Origin: Stictocephala bisonia
Taxonomy: Eukaryota; Arthropoda; Insecta; Hemiptera; Membracidae
DNA: 64,000 nucleotides
Assembly (NCBI GenBank): GCA_035578905.1
Contig: JAQJVL010000112.1
Span: 2,196,104-2,260,103 of the forward strand
Direction of reading: 5' to 3'
The notes under the pieces are model-generated. The model made no database searches. It was given only the letters and a program-made list of their open reading frames with translations, and was not told the DNA's origin. The position numbers were made by a program, and so were the translations under genes. The stretch's first letter is position 1. Each line of letters starts with the position of its first letter. Below are positions 1-11,700 of this stretch, piece by piece.

Positions 1-819
1 AGTTTAAATGGTCGTCTAAAGCTGTTTGTATGGCCCAGATGCCTGCACTGAAATCTCTTTCTGTATTGTCTCTCATAAACGAAGCAACAGTCAATATTTC
101 AACAGAAGTATCTTTTGTAAAGGGATATATGTTGAGGGAGTTATTTGAGCAGTGTTTTTTTATTTATTTTATAAATAAAACCGTCAAGTACATACTTTTC
201 AACAACGTAATGTGGATTTTTATTTTTAAATGAATTTACCTTTATATTTTACTAAATGTTACAACAATTCTGTCAAAACAATACATCAAAATGTTAACTG
301 CTAAATTATAAACGGTAAATCCTAAAATATAAGTGTATATATTTTTAAGGATTATATTTATATTGTTAGATAGTTTTTCTTTACATTTGTATGTAATAAT
401 TACTTATAGCAATATTTTGGGTGTAATGGAAATAACGGCATTAAAAATACTGTTTCAAAATACTAAATTGTGTACAAAAGTGAGTCCGTACTTTTTATTA
501 CCTAGCATTACTGATTTATTACCTAAACTGTCTGTTGAATCAATGAGAAACAACCATAGACGAAATGTTATGGTTGTGAGAGTAATTTTCTCTCATAATT
601 ACTATTTTTGCCAATTGTGAAATGTAACACGAATTATTATTTCCCCTTTAGACAAGATATCTATATCTCAAATGACCACCTACCCACAGACATGTCTAGG
701 ACTTGTTGATTTGACCTACTCTCTATAAATACACTCATCATTTTTACAATACCACTACCAAGTACTTGTAAACAAACTTATCAGTTTCAAATTGATACGT
801 TTGGGACACTACTAACGAA
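1..819. other. AT-rich intergenic DNA, nothing recognised
   Basis: Two short open frames (30-233 and 333-620, plus strand) show no motif, no codon pattern and no splice context that I can support. I see no RNA gene or TE terminus here. Confidence 0.5.
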
Positions 820-1460
820 TGTGTATGGTAAAGGTCACCACTGCTCATGTAGGGGTGGGCGGGTAGGTCTATAGCACTGCCAGTGTATGGGTTAGTCACT
901 ACCTTCACAAGTGTATGGGTGGGTGGCGGATCATTACCACTGTACGTGTAGTCCTGTATGTGTGTGGGAGGGTGGGTGGGTAAGTGAATACCTATGTACA
1001 TGTATGGGTGGGTCAATACCACTTTACATGTATAAGCGGGTGTCCATCTGTAGTCCGAAGCCTTAGCTATTGAGTAACCACAATTAAGGAAACAATCGTC
1101 CACTGTTCCAATAACACTTTCTATACCACTGTACGTGTATAGGTGGGTAGGTGGTTCAATACCATTGTGCATGTATTATATTACCTGAAAGACTATTTAC
1201 CATTGTACATGTATAGGTGGGTGGATTATCATTGCAGGTGTATATGGGTTGTGCAGGTTACCCCTGCACGTGTATGGGTAGGTGGGTCACCACTGCATGT
1301 GTATGGTTGGGTAGGGGGGGGTCACCACTGCTCATGTATAGGTGGGTCAATAACATTGTTCTATGTATCTGGGTAGGCCGGTGGGTTAATACCACTGTAG
1401 GTGTATGGGTAGACGGTTGGGTCAATTCAACTGTACGTATCTGGGTGGGCAATTCTATTA
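820..1460 (+). repeat. Degenerate 36-bp G-rich minisatellite, array 1
   Basis: About 17 diverged units of a roughly 36-bp motif built from GGGTGGGTGGGTCAATACC and CACTGTACGTGTATG. The G-rich strand is the plus strand here. The same family recurs at 12.7, 15.1-15.9, 23.9-24.2, 27.3-28.0, 35.0-35.5 and 55.75 kb. Open frames across it on both strands reflect a unit length divisible by three, not coding. Runs of GGGT from neighbouring units could form G-quadruplexes. Confidence 0.85.
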
Positions 1461-3117
1461 CGAAATATTTCGACTTACAGTAATCAAAGATGATAAATGA
1501 TAAAACTTCAATTTATAATCTTTTACTGTCAGATAACTAATCTTTTACAAAATAAATCTGCTTATTCATCAGTTATTGTTTTAGCGTGTTTATAAAACGA
1601 CCAAGATCAGTTTCTGCTTGTAAATATTAGGGAAGAGCGTTAAAAAGATTCATAGAGGAGTGAAGGGTTTGTATTTGGAAAAAGATTGTATTGTGTTTTG
1701 GAATATGGAAGAAGTTCTTATTACTTAATTGCTACATCACTCTTAGCTGCCGTCATTATGTGCTTGACTAACTTCCGCATTCAAGTGTTAAAATTCCGCA
1801 TTCAAGTGTTAAAATTCCGCAACAGTGTTTAGTTGTAAAAAAAACTGTAATGAAATGTACAAGTTTGTTTGGTTACTATTTATCGCTTAATTAGTTTTAG
1901 GCCTGATCATGTTCTTGTTAAAATAATTTGTTATTTTAATAATAAGTAAAGATTTAATTTAATCATTATAAACTTGATTTGTTAGAGTTAATCAAATCAA
2001 CCAATTAGTCAATATTAGTATGCCGGGCTTCATTTTGCGCCATCAGCTCATAGCCTGCCATTATCCTAGTTACCATGACAATTTTTAAGTGGAAAGGTAG
2101 TGTTGGAGAAGAGTAATTCTCAATCTCACTCCCACCACTCAGTGTATCTATCTCACACCAGTGCATTCTGTAGGTCACTTTCTATAAAATGACTATCTAT
2201 AAAGTGTGTATTTATAAAGACTATCTATATAATTCTATAAAGTGACATATCTATAAAATGCGCTCAGAAATAAAAAAAACTAAAATCCAATTATAACATT
2301 TTTTTGAATGTACTTTTAGATGAAAATACTTACTTAAACTACCACATCATCAACAACAACCATGTATTTGGTCAGAGATATGTAGCAGATATTGCTCAAA
2401 CTTTTAGAACAATTAATTGATACAATTAACTGAACAATTGGTACAGTAGATTACTACAATTGCTGCTAAAAATGTTGTTTACCAGCAAACCATCAATGGG
2501 CTTGAGAATTGACTAAACCTATAGTTAGTTTGACGTATGACCTGTTGAAGTTTATTTTACCAATTAATATTAATTTATTAGTGCAGACTCTTTCACCCTA
2601 TTCCAAAAATGACTGACTTAACCATTTTTGTGTATAGTGTGTTCAATTCATTTATGTCAAATGCAGTAAATATTTATATAACTAACTAGACCCTAGATAC
2701 ACAAGCCCATGTTTCTTATTTGCATGATTTGTTAAAATTAAATTAAAAAAAAAACTACCCATTTAAAATGATTTTCACAAAAGATGCTCTCAGTTAAAAA
2801 AAGTAACAACAAAACTGACTGAAATTCCAATAATAATATTAAATTGTATACATATACTGCATATCTTATTTAAATTAACATGTAGTGAATTATAAATAAA
2901 TGGATAATAGATGAATGAATTAATTAATTTAATAGACAAACAACATACATTTAAATAAGGGTCTTATAAGAAAGCATACGTTAAGTGAAACATATAAATA
3001 AAAGTTTGCTAAACAAATGTTTAGATCGACAAATTATATTATTTTTAGTCACTATATATAAAGCACCCTACAATGTTACTGTTGTCCAAAGGTTGATATG
3101 TCAGTGAGAGTAAAAAC
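1461..3117. other. AT-rich intergenic DNA with minor short repeats
   Basis: No gene recognised. A 20-bp direct repeat (core ATTCCGCATTCAAGTGTTAA) lies at 1775-1820, and a cluster of short TCTATAAA-type repeats lies at 2180-2265. Confidence 0.5.
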
Positions 3118-3225
3118 ATTGTTGGCACTACTGAGTTAAAGTTATCAGCACTCAAGTATACCCTTGAGGAACCCCATGTTGCTGCTTATCACAACGTTGT
3201 CCCCAGGCAGCTGGGCAAAATGTTT
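3118..3225 (-). repeat. Dispersed repeat fragment, copy 1
   Basis: Read on the minus strand, this matches the plus strand at 6355-6440. Both contain a GATAAGCA(G/A)CAAC start and a GTGCTGATAA(C)(T/C)TTAACT end. This is probably a decayed TE fragment. The coding sense is unclear. Confidence 0.45.
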
Positions 3226-3951
3226 ATCCTCACCACTTGAATTGTTTTCACATACATTTTAAGAGGAATATGAAACCTGCTTACTTTTGTTTTTATCAAC
3301 AGAACAGTTTGTTTGTATTTACTTAAACATTAGTTACTAAGATTAGTTTTTTAATTAGCATAATACGTGTTGGTACATGTACAGTACAAGTAAACGTCAC
3401 ACAACAAAAATTTATTACAATATAAGCATAAAATGTATAAATATGTTACAATACAAGTACAAACTGCGCAAATATTACTAAGATTGACACATCTTCTTTC
3501 GTCATAAACCTATGGTTATATATGTTTGTTACTAAATATATTAAACAAATAAAAGTCATTTTGGAGTATTTTATTTACTATAGGTTTATACAGAACAGTA
3601 ACCAACCAACATAATAAAAAAGAATCCATCCCAAATTTGAAAATATTAGGTACAATAAAAGCAGATTATTCCCCGTAAGTGAAACTATTAATCGTCAATA
3701 CAAGTTGATGCCTATATTACAAAATAACTAAAATTGATATTAAATAAATTTCACAATCCAAATAATAGCGTGATTACTAGTTTCAATAGTGTTTTTGGCG
3801 TTCCTGCTCAATTTAGTGTTTGAAGACTAAAACCAATTGGTGAAATTTTAAAATGATAAAAAAACCTCAAACAATTACAGTTAAAATAACAAAAAAAGAC
3901 ACTGAGAAAATGAGACTAAAATAATAATCAATAACGCTTTTTTGATTGAAA

Positions 3952-3953
<2 letters not shown>
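3226..3953. other. AT-rich intergenic DNA, nothing recognised
   Basis: No coding or RNA signal and no TE terminus was seen between the dispersed repeat and the (TA)n tract. Confidence 0.5.

Positions 3954-3954
<1 letters not shown>

Positions 3955-4032
<78 letters not shown>
3955..4032. repeat. (TA)n microsatellite
   Basis: An uninterrupted TA tract of about 39 repeats. Confidence 0.97.
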
Positions 4033-4035
<3 letters not shown>

Positions 4036-4892
4036 AACAAATTATGACATATAAATATTTTATTAATTAATTTATAAAAGGTAAACCTTATACACCTTGT
4101 ATTTTGTAATACAATTTAGTCTTTGTAAAAATAAACACGTGCAGCAAGCATATCTTTATTTCTACTTGAAATTATACAGTTGTTATACTCTTCATTACCC
4201 TTTATTATTCCTTAATGATATAGAGCCTTCACTGTGGCTGCTGCAGTTCCCGCAATACACGCTTGTACCTGAATCACGGTTTTGCCCCGTCATATAAATA
4301 CGGACGGAATGCATAGGTGATTTTGAATAGATTAATAGAATTTTATTATAAATTAGTTATAAAATAACGAACCGTTTCAGTCGTCGGTTTTCTTAAGACT
4401 TCAGTCGTCAAGATATGAGCGAATATGGATTTTAAACGAGTGAAATGAATGTAGATGAGCGAATTTAGTCATTGTTACAATCTAAGGCCGACTATTCCTT
4501 AGAAAGTGTAATTAATTAATAGACCAATGACAAATGAACAGTCGGTGGTTCATTACACATTGTTACGTCACCTGATCCCTTTTAACATTTGTTACGACTC
4601 TAACTAAGAACCTTAAGCTTATGAAGCTGGGCTTTAGTCAACTACGCTATCGACCAATTAATATTGTATGAAATAAGTTCAATCCTCAATTCTCGATACA
4701 CATACGACTTTTAGTAATTTACATATTTGACAACTCGAAGAAATACATTTGGTGATACATTTACCTCATAAAATTGACTAAAGCCTTGCTGGTGAACCCT
4801 TGACACTTTAATACAAATATACTTATTGACCTCTGGACTACCAACCCCCTAGCGATCACCCCTTCACCGAGGGGGACGTGACAATATGCCGA
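4033..4892. other. AT-rich DNA containing a dispersed repeat (4410-4540)
   Basis: Bases 4410-4540 share blocks with 4893-4970 and 26755-26870: a GATATGAGCGAATATG-like start, GTCATTGTTA, and CCGACTATTCCTTA. These are three diverged copies of one unnamed repeat. No gene is seen. The open frame at 4097-4297 has no recognisable content. Confidence 0.5.
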
Positions 4893-4968
4893 ATTTTAAG
4901 GTATGGGTGAATATGAGAAGCGAATGAGGGTGGTGAGTTATGTCATTGTTACTAATTAAATACAATTG

Positions 4969-4970
<2 letters not shown>
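4893..4970 (+). repeat. Dispersed repeat, copy 2
   Basis: Contains GGTATGGGTGAATATGAGA and GTCATTGTTACTAATTAA, matching 26755-26830 and more weakly 4410-4540. It ends at a (TA)n tract. Confidence 0.5.

Positions 4971-4973
<3 letters not shown>

Positions 4974-5047
<74 letters not shown>
4974..5047. repeat. (TA)n microsatellite
   Basis: An uninterrupted TA tract of about 37 repeats. It abuts the fold-back repeat at 5048. Confidence 0.97.
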
Positions 5048-5050
<3 letters not shown>

Positions 5051-5400
5051 GGACGTAATAAAATTAAAAACTGAGTACCCTTTAACATTTTTTATTAAAA
5101 TTGATTAAACACAACATGTTTCAACTCTATGTTATTTTATTATTATTTTATTTACACTTGAAAATGACTATAAAGTTGAAACATGTTGTGTTTAATCAAT
5201 TTTAGGATGTAATAAAATTAAAAACTGAGTACCTTTAGCATTTTTTTATTAAAATTTATTAAACACAACTTGTTTCAACTTTATGGTCATTTTCAAGTGT
5301 AAATAAAATAACTTTACCATAAAGTTGAAACAAGTTGTGTTTAATCAATTTTAATAAAAAATGTTTAAGGTACTCAGTTTTTAATTTTATTACATCCTAA
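5048..5400. repeat. Fold-back repeat made of four alternating-orientation copies
   Basis: An approximately 78-bp segment occurs at 5048-5125 (plus), partially at 5173-5203 (minus), at 5202-5280 (plus) and at 5323-5400 (minus). The two outer copies differ at only a few positions, so the whole block can fold into long hairpins. The inner spacers, with a TTACACTTGAAAATGA-like core, are also inverted relative to each other. The GTTGAAACATGTTGTG element resembles the GAAAC(G/A)-containing 3' regions of Penelope-like elements. That resemblance is inference. (TA)n tracts flank both sides. Confidence 0.8.
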
Positions 5401-5423
5401 AAATACGTAAGTATTTTTAACTT

Positions 5424-5425
<2 letters not shown>

Positions 5426-5473
<48 letters not shown>
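5426..5473. repeat. (TA)n microsatellite
   Basis: A TA tract of about 23 repeats between the fold-back repeat and the PLE tail. Confidence 0.96.
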
Positions 5474-5476
<3 letters not shown>

Positions 5477-5684
5477 AACAACACTTGGCAATCTTTTGTG
5501 GTGCTTTTAATATTCTAAATCGATTTCTGTCTCGAAAGACCATCTTCAGTAGTACAGAATGAAATAAGGTTACACAAATATTTAACTTTAGAATAACTAA
5601 TTCAACAGCTGACACTATAAAAATTTAAATAAAAATGTACATGGATAAGTTGTAGATCTTGTTAGATTTTATAATTTTGCATCT
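5474..5684 (-). mobile_element. Probable Penelope-like element 3' UTR
   Basis: Read on the minus strand, this follows directly after the GIY-YIG fragment stop. It contains CTGAAGATGGTCTTTCGAGA, a phrase typical of PLE 3' regions, and runs into a (TA)n tract. No coding content is supported here. Confidence 0.55.
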
Positions 5685-5992
5685 TCATGATAGAATATTT
5701 GAGTGAAATTTTATTTCATCGTTGAGTAATAATGATGGGTTTTCTTTTGTGTTTTTGTATATATAAAATTTTTCAGTAGCATCTAGTCTTTTACTTTTAG
5801 GTGCAAAATGGATAATGTCAAAATTTTCTTCAATTGATGAAATATTATGGTTTTCTTGAATTAAATGTTCAGCAAATGTTGATAAATTTTGATGTTTCTT
5901 TTTGGTATACGTTCCTTGAATATTTTACTAAAACTTCTTCCTGTTTGGCCAGTATAATATTTAGGACAAATTGAACATATAATTTTATAAAT
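5685..5992 (-). pseudogene. Penelope-like element GIY-YIG endonuclease fragment
   Basis: The minus-strand translation begins IYKIICSICPKYYTGQTGR, which is the GIY-YIG nuclease core: a modified IYK start, a C-x2-C pair, then Y-T-G-Q-T-G-R. After a -1 frameshift near 5910 the frame continues with FAEHLIQENHN, then IIHFAPKSKRLDATEKFYIY, and a short C-terminus ending in TGA at 5685-5687. In PLEs this domain follows the reverse transcriptase and nicks DNA for target-primed insertion. The RT itself is absent. The segment that should precede this one lies just beside it in the opposite orientation (5994-6190). The fragment is broken by the frameshift and truncated, so it is not functional. Confidence 0.8.
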
Positions 5993-5993
5993 T

Positions 5994-6190
5994 AAATAAC
6001 TAAAAATAATAACTACATTCAAATGATCTATCATGAAGATATTAACAAATATTTACATTACTTATTCTCCAAACAAGGATATAAAATTACATATAGAACA
6101 AAGAACAGCATCAAAAGTATACTACAACATAACTACTCTACTAAAAATAATGAAAACAAATACAATAATTCCGGAATTTATAAAATTTTA
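5994..6190 (+). pseudogene. Inverted PLE RT-endonuclease linker fragment
   Basis: The plus-strand frame from 6023 reads KQGYKITYRTKNSIKSIL, then ENKYNNSGIYKI. In Penelope-like proteins such a segment directly precedes the GIY-YIG core. Here it runs opposite to the nuclease piece at 5685-5992. The match stops at GIYKI, exactly where the minus-strand piece starts. A 13-bp inverted repeat (AATTTATAAAATT) sits at both junctions, 5981-5993 and 6175-6187. An in-place inversion of about 180 bp would explain the arrangement. Confidence 0.65.
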
Positions 6191-6354
6191 TTGCAAAATT
6201 CGTGTCTAATAATCTTATCACCTGATTTTTAAATACTCGCATGTTCCTTCAAGTATGAAAACAAATAACCTGATTTCACGAAAGGATTTTCTTAAGGCCT
6301 TTTCACATTACTGATGTGAAAAGGACAACATTTTACCCGGATCTCTAGAGACCA

Positions 6355-6440
6355 AAACATTCTGATAAGCAACAACAAAGGGCTTCCCCGAGGGCAGACT
6401 CTTACAAAGTGCTGATAACCTTAACTTTGTGACGTCAAAG
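6355..6440 (+). repeat. Dispersed repeat fragment, copy 2
   Basis: Homologous to the minus strand of 3118-3225, sharing GATAAGCAACAAC and GTGCTGATAACCTTAACT blocks. No function is assigned. Confidence 0.45.
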
Positions 6441-6673
6441 GGGCTTTTCACTTGCATGGAAATGTATGGATGAAAACATGTTTTTAAAACAGTTAATTAG
6501 AGCAGTAAGTATCTAAAATAGTTTCAGTTTATTAGCGTAAATATTGTTTCTCGATTAAAAAATCGATTATTGTGGATGAATTGGATAACTTAAGGCTTAT
6601 TTATAGTTTATCGTGATTTACATTTACTATCGTAGCTTTAGATAGTTTTTTATATTAACTTTATAGTAAAGTA

Positions 6674-7525
6674 TCTAGATATATAAAAGTCAAAGCCCTC
6701 ACTGACTGACTGACTGACTGACTCAATCATCACTAATTCTCCAACTTCCCGATGTGGTAGAGACTTGAAATTTTGTACACTGTTTCTTTAGGTTTTAAAT
6801 AGGACAGCTAAAGTATTTTCATCCCGATAAAGTACTCCTAAGGGGTAGGAACCACCCTTAAAAGATTGCTCCATAAGGATAACATTGGGTTGATTTTAGT
6901 AAATTAATAACAGCTGTTTTGTAAATAAATAAACATGTATATTTTGAATATTCGACTTTATAATATTAATTAATGCATTTTTATATTTTACAAGAAATCA
7001 AAACATAAAAATATAAACAGTATAATTTTGACATATTTAAAACCCACAGCTGATATTCTTTTTATATTTGACTTATTATACCTTCATGCATCCTGCTATT
7101 TGATTAACATCGAAACTTTAGAAGTCCAAGGGATGGAGCCCTGAAGGATTAAAGAAACGGGAATATGACAGAAACCTTCCCTGGGGTATATAGAACAACT
7201 TCCCCAAGTTTCATGGCGATCGGCTGGACGGTTTGGTAGCGCATAAAGGATAGACAGACAAACAAACATACATTGGATTTTATATATATAGACTATGAGT
7301 TCAATCTTCAGCTGTTAAAAATAAATGAAATGAACATGGTTAATATAGGATAAATATGTGGAAAAGCAATTAGTGTGAGTGAGATACTGTAACTAAATGT
7401 AATATTGTGATTTTACGTTATATAGTTAATCTACTATTGTTTGTATTGACTAGTTACATGCCGAGGTGTATATAGCGTAGCGAGAGTCGAGGTTGGCACG
7501 CGAAGCGTACAGGGGTGTCCCCTAG
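6674..7525 (+). mobile_element. Non-autonomous Helitron, family 2
   Basis: Starts with TC (TCTAGATATATAAAAGTCAA) after an A and ends in CTAG followed by T. This is the A|TC...CTAG|T arrangement of Helitrons, with no target duplication. Near the 3' end are two short stem-loops, ACGC-GAA-GCGT and AGGGG-TGT-CCCCT, the second merging into the terminal CCCCTAG. The first 300 bp match 58618-58978. A reverse-oriented block at 7085-7292 resembles the 5' region of the other Helitron family in this window. No Rep or helicase coding is present, so it would depend on an autonomous partner. Confidence 0.8.
7085..7292 (-). mobile_element. Helitron family 1-like 5' region inside family 2
   Basis: Read on the minus strand, it starts TCTATATATATAAAATCCAA. 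It then carries TTTATGCGCTACCAAACC and CCGATCGCCATGAAACTT, clearly related to the 5' half of the Helitrons at 33.5 and 59 kb. The base before TC is G rather than A, and no CTAG end is seen at the other side. It is therefore a truncated or rearranged insertion. The family 2 copy at 58.6 kb lacks this block. Confidence 0.55.
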
Positions 7526-8143
7526 TATAACATAAACTAATTAAGCTATATTTCATAATAAACAACACCCCTAGTTTAAATTTACGAATTACCTGTTCTG
7601 TCGAACTTTCTTTAGCATTCTCTAAATTTAAATATATAATGATAATAATAAAAAATCTACAAAAAAAAAAAAAAAAAAAAAAAAAAGCTTGTCTGTAGAT
7701 TACTTACAATTATGACACTTCAGAATACAATAATGTTTTGAAAAACTATAGAATTTTTTTTATCGAGATTTCAGTTTATGTGTGATACTCACACTGTTAG
7801 AGTTTCATGAAAGATAAGAAAACCATTGACATAACTGTTTCTTATTTTGGGGACGTCACGCTGATAATAATAATATATACAAACTATGGTTTGAATGCCA
7901 CAATTCCTCGTTGAGGCGTGCTTGCTTAAGCTCAAATATGTTTGTATATTATAATAAATTACGCGCTAAATTCATATAATTTTTACCCAAGTGTATCATT
8001 GTATCTGCTACTATGTTCTAATTATTTTAAAATACGAACAAGTCTTCTGTTCAAATTATTATATCAAGTATTCTCATTGGTATGAATTAGGACTTTGACA
8101 GCTTCAATTGTTTAGAAATTGTTAGACATTGTTTGATCACGAT
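7526..8143. other. AT-rich DNA with an A-run
   Basis: Contains a run of about 26 A at 7660-7686, possibly a retroposed tail, though no element body is identifiable. Nothing else is recognised. Confidence 0.5.
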
Positions 8144-8753
8144 AACAAATTGTCAGGCTATCCTCTAGACGCAGAACATATCAGTACACTTTATTTAAAC
8201 AAATTGTCAGGCTATCCTCTAGACGCAGAACATATCAGTACACTTTATTTAAACAAATTGTCAGGCTATCCTCTAGACGCAGAACATATCAGTACACTTT
8301 ATTTAAACAAATTGTCAGGCTATCCTCTAGACGCAGAATATATCAGTACACTTTATTTAAACAAATTGTCAGGCTATCCTCTAGACGCAGAATATATCAG
8401 TACACTTTATTTAAACAAATTGTCAGGCTATCCTCTAGACGCAGAACATATCAGTATACTTTATTTAAACAAATTGTCAGGCTATCCTCTCTAGACGCAG
8501 AACATATCAGTACACTTTATTTAAACAAATTGTCAGCCTATCCTCTAGACGCAGAACATATCAGGACACTTTATTTAAACAAATTGTCAGGCTATCCTCT
8601 AGACGCAGAACATATCAGGACACTTTATTTAAACAAATTGTCAGGCTATTTTCTAGACGCAGAACATATCAGTACACTTTATTTAAACAAATTGTCAGGC
8701 TATCCTCTAGACGCAGAACACATCAGTACACTTTATTTAAACCTCCAAAACTA
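8144..8753. repeat. 54-bp tandem array, about 11 copies
   Basis: Near-identical 54-bp units with core TTGTCAGGCTATCCTCTAGA. Because 54 is divisible by three and the unit lacks stops, two plus-strand frames (8129-8494 and 8530-8754) show an 18-residue repeat with motif LSGYPLDAEHISTLYL. They are separated by a 2-bp (TC) duplication in the seventh unit. Most differences between units change the amino acid (H/Y, T/I, G/A, S/R, P/F), which argues against a protein-coding role. Confidence 0.95.
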
Positions 8754-11700
8754 ATTTAATTAAATGTCACCTCGCAATGTAAATACAATTAAATTGTTTT
8801 GTTAGTTAATGAAAATGTCAAAGTGTTTGGCCTTTTATTAAAAAAATATCGATACATTTCGTGCATACATAAATTTAATTAATTTAATTGAACATTCATT
8901 AATTAGAGTTAGGGTTGATATAAATTACAACAAACTAAACATTAAAAAACATTTTTTATTTTGTTTGACGTTCCGTTTGTTTTAAAATTTAATGAAATCC
9001 ATGTGTATGCTTTATATAAAACTGATTTTGTAGCCAATAGTAAAAAAAATGCACCTTCATTAAGCATATGTCCTATAATAAAGACTATATTTTTGGACTT
9101 AAGTAAAATTAAAGATTCAGAGTAAGAAAATTATTTCATTACATATTGCTGCAAACATGTTTTTTATGTAAACAAATTACTCTCACAAAGGGAATTCTGC
9201 TTGAGGTTGAGAACGAGTCGTCAAATATCACAACTCAATACTCACTTAACAACTGTAATATATCACGTAACTTAATTATATCGCGCTATTCCACTTCTTA
9301 GATACCACTTTTAACAAAATAATTTACTCATGTATTGTATTGTATTAATAATATCATTAATACAATTATATAAGCCTCATCTAGAAAAAAGAGTAACAAA
9401 TTGATAAATATTTTTTTGTACGGCCCCCATTCACCCCTACACGGCACCGACCCTACCACTGGCTTCGACCCCACCACTGGCACCGACACCACCACTGGCA
9501 CCGACACCGGCCAGTAGAACTCTCAAGTGTCCAAAACACTTAAGGCACAAACATGCAACACTTGAGCGTATGAAAACTATTTTACATTCACACAACATAT
9601 CCTAACGAAACGTTTAGGTAACAAGCTTTCTCTCGGATACTCTACCTCATGGATTTATCCATGCTCCCTATTCATTAAAACTGTTCTTAGTTGATTCTAA
9701 GCTGTTTTGTCAAGAACATTTCTGAGCAAAATTGGTAACTGTTAGAACAACATTTTCCTGAATGGATTAAAAAAGTATTTGAAAGGATTTACCTTAAAAT
9801 TTACATTAAATTCATGTTATAGTAGGCATGAGTCATACACTATATATCCGACGACGACGACCCGTTTTGAGACACCCGCCCACCCTTAAAAGCACAGTGG
9901 AATTGATTTGTTGGGAATATGTTTGAGTACAATGATTAGAATAGTACATTCTTATGATATTATATAAAAAAAAGAAAATGGTAAATGAATATATACAGTA
10001 AAATTTTAATATTCTTTTACAATAAAACGTGAGTAAATTATGTATTATTAATAATTTCTTTAAAAAATCTCCATTATAAAATTGGGAACATAAAATGCAT
10101 AAGTTATTAATTTAAAGTTTTCAAGACAATGAATTTGTAGCCTGATATTAATAATATTTAACATTTTGTTCGCCAATGTTTTCATTATTTTTGCAAGTAA
10201 ATTGCTAAAAGAAGAGTGTTAAATTACTAACATTAAAACATTTTGCAAAATTTTTAAGTTTATTTTTCTTGTAATTGAAATAAAGTTTAAAAATAATTAA
10301 GCCTCATTTTGAGCAAAGGTCAATATCCTTGTGTACTTAAGTTCCTAGTCGTTCGTTCAAGAACACTCCAGGAATTATTGGAGTGGTATTAAGTGAATCT
10401 GACTGGAAATTGCCTCAACAAGAGTCAGATTATACTATAAGTGTTTTGAAAGGACGTAAATTTCACTCTTCACTCTAGATGCCATAAAGCACAGAAATAA
10501 AGATAAGGTTTCAATATTTTGAAGTACCAGTAAACTAAGACTATATCAAGACGACCTCTGAGCATAATTGGTTACTGTTAAACTTTTAATTTTATACATA
10601 ACCCAGTATTCAATAAATTTCTTAGAACAATCCTTGGATTAAAAAAGTCATTTATAACGCCATAAATTATTAAGCTGTATTAGTATAGTAATTATATATT
10701 AACGTGCAAAAATATTTATTATTTATGTGTTTATTTTGTTTGTTCAACAATAAACGACTGTTAAAAATATCATTAAGAATAAAGATAAAATATTGCTATG
10801 GATGAAAATGGCCATAGTTTGGTGGTATGTGAGTTATTTTGCATTTAAATGACTTATTTTTTTACACTATCCCAAGAGGTTGATTATTCGAGATTAAATT
10901 TAATTCTTTTAAATACCCTTGTAAGTAGGAAGATGAAGTGATGGCGAATACTGAAGGTACGATTTATAATCTTAAATTTTCAGAATTCATCAAGTATTTA
11001 TTTTGGAGTATGATGTGAAAATGATGTAATCTGTCTCATGTGGCTTCAATATTAGAAGTAGTTTCGGTATCTGTCTATAAATCGGGTTAGAGATATTTTA
11101 TTTATGTACAGAATCAAAAAAAGATTTATGTTGAAAAAGAGACAAATAACTCTCATAGTGATAAAGCCATTCATCCGAGCAAATAATAACTCCCCTTAAC
11201 TCCAGACAAAATTTAAGGAAACCCTTCCTTTGCATTCATCTGACTTTGCTGGCTTGTCACAGAAGAAGTAAAAACAGGACAGTTTTAAAGGCTTAAGTCC
11301 TTCAATTTGTTTGAAAAGTTGTGTTGGATTCTACCCAAAGATACAAGTCCTACAGTTTATTTTTCAATTCCATGTAGTTTCGATGTGATAAAAAAATTCT
11401 TGGTAAATATGTTTTCTGATAACTTACCTAAATATATTAAATACAAAAATTGATTTTATCGCACTAACTATCTTTTGTACTGGGATCAATTTACTTATCT
11501 ACACATAAAATCGATTATTTACCCGGTGAGACTTCTCATTGTACGTGAGTGTTAGTGAGTGTCATCTGGAATATTTCTCTAGAGTGTAAGCCAATATTGT
11601 GATGCTTCATATTCATTGGTATATTATTATCTCCATAAAAATCTCTTGGTAACATAATTCATATTACTTTTAATTCAATTCTCTTAAAACTTTAGGGAAG

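Noticed and set aside
4864..5615. Open frames with long IYIYIY stretches (also at 25.8, 33.5 and 59.6 kb)
   Set aside because: They come from (TA)n microsatellites.
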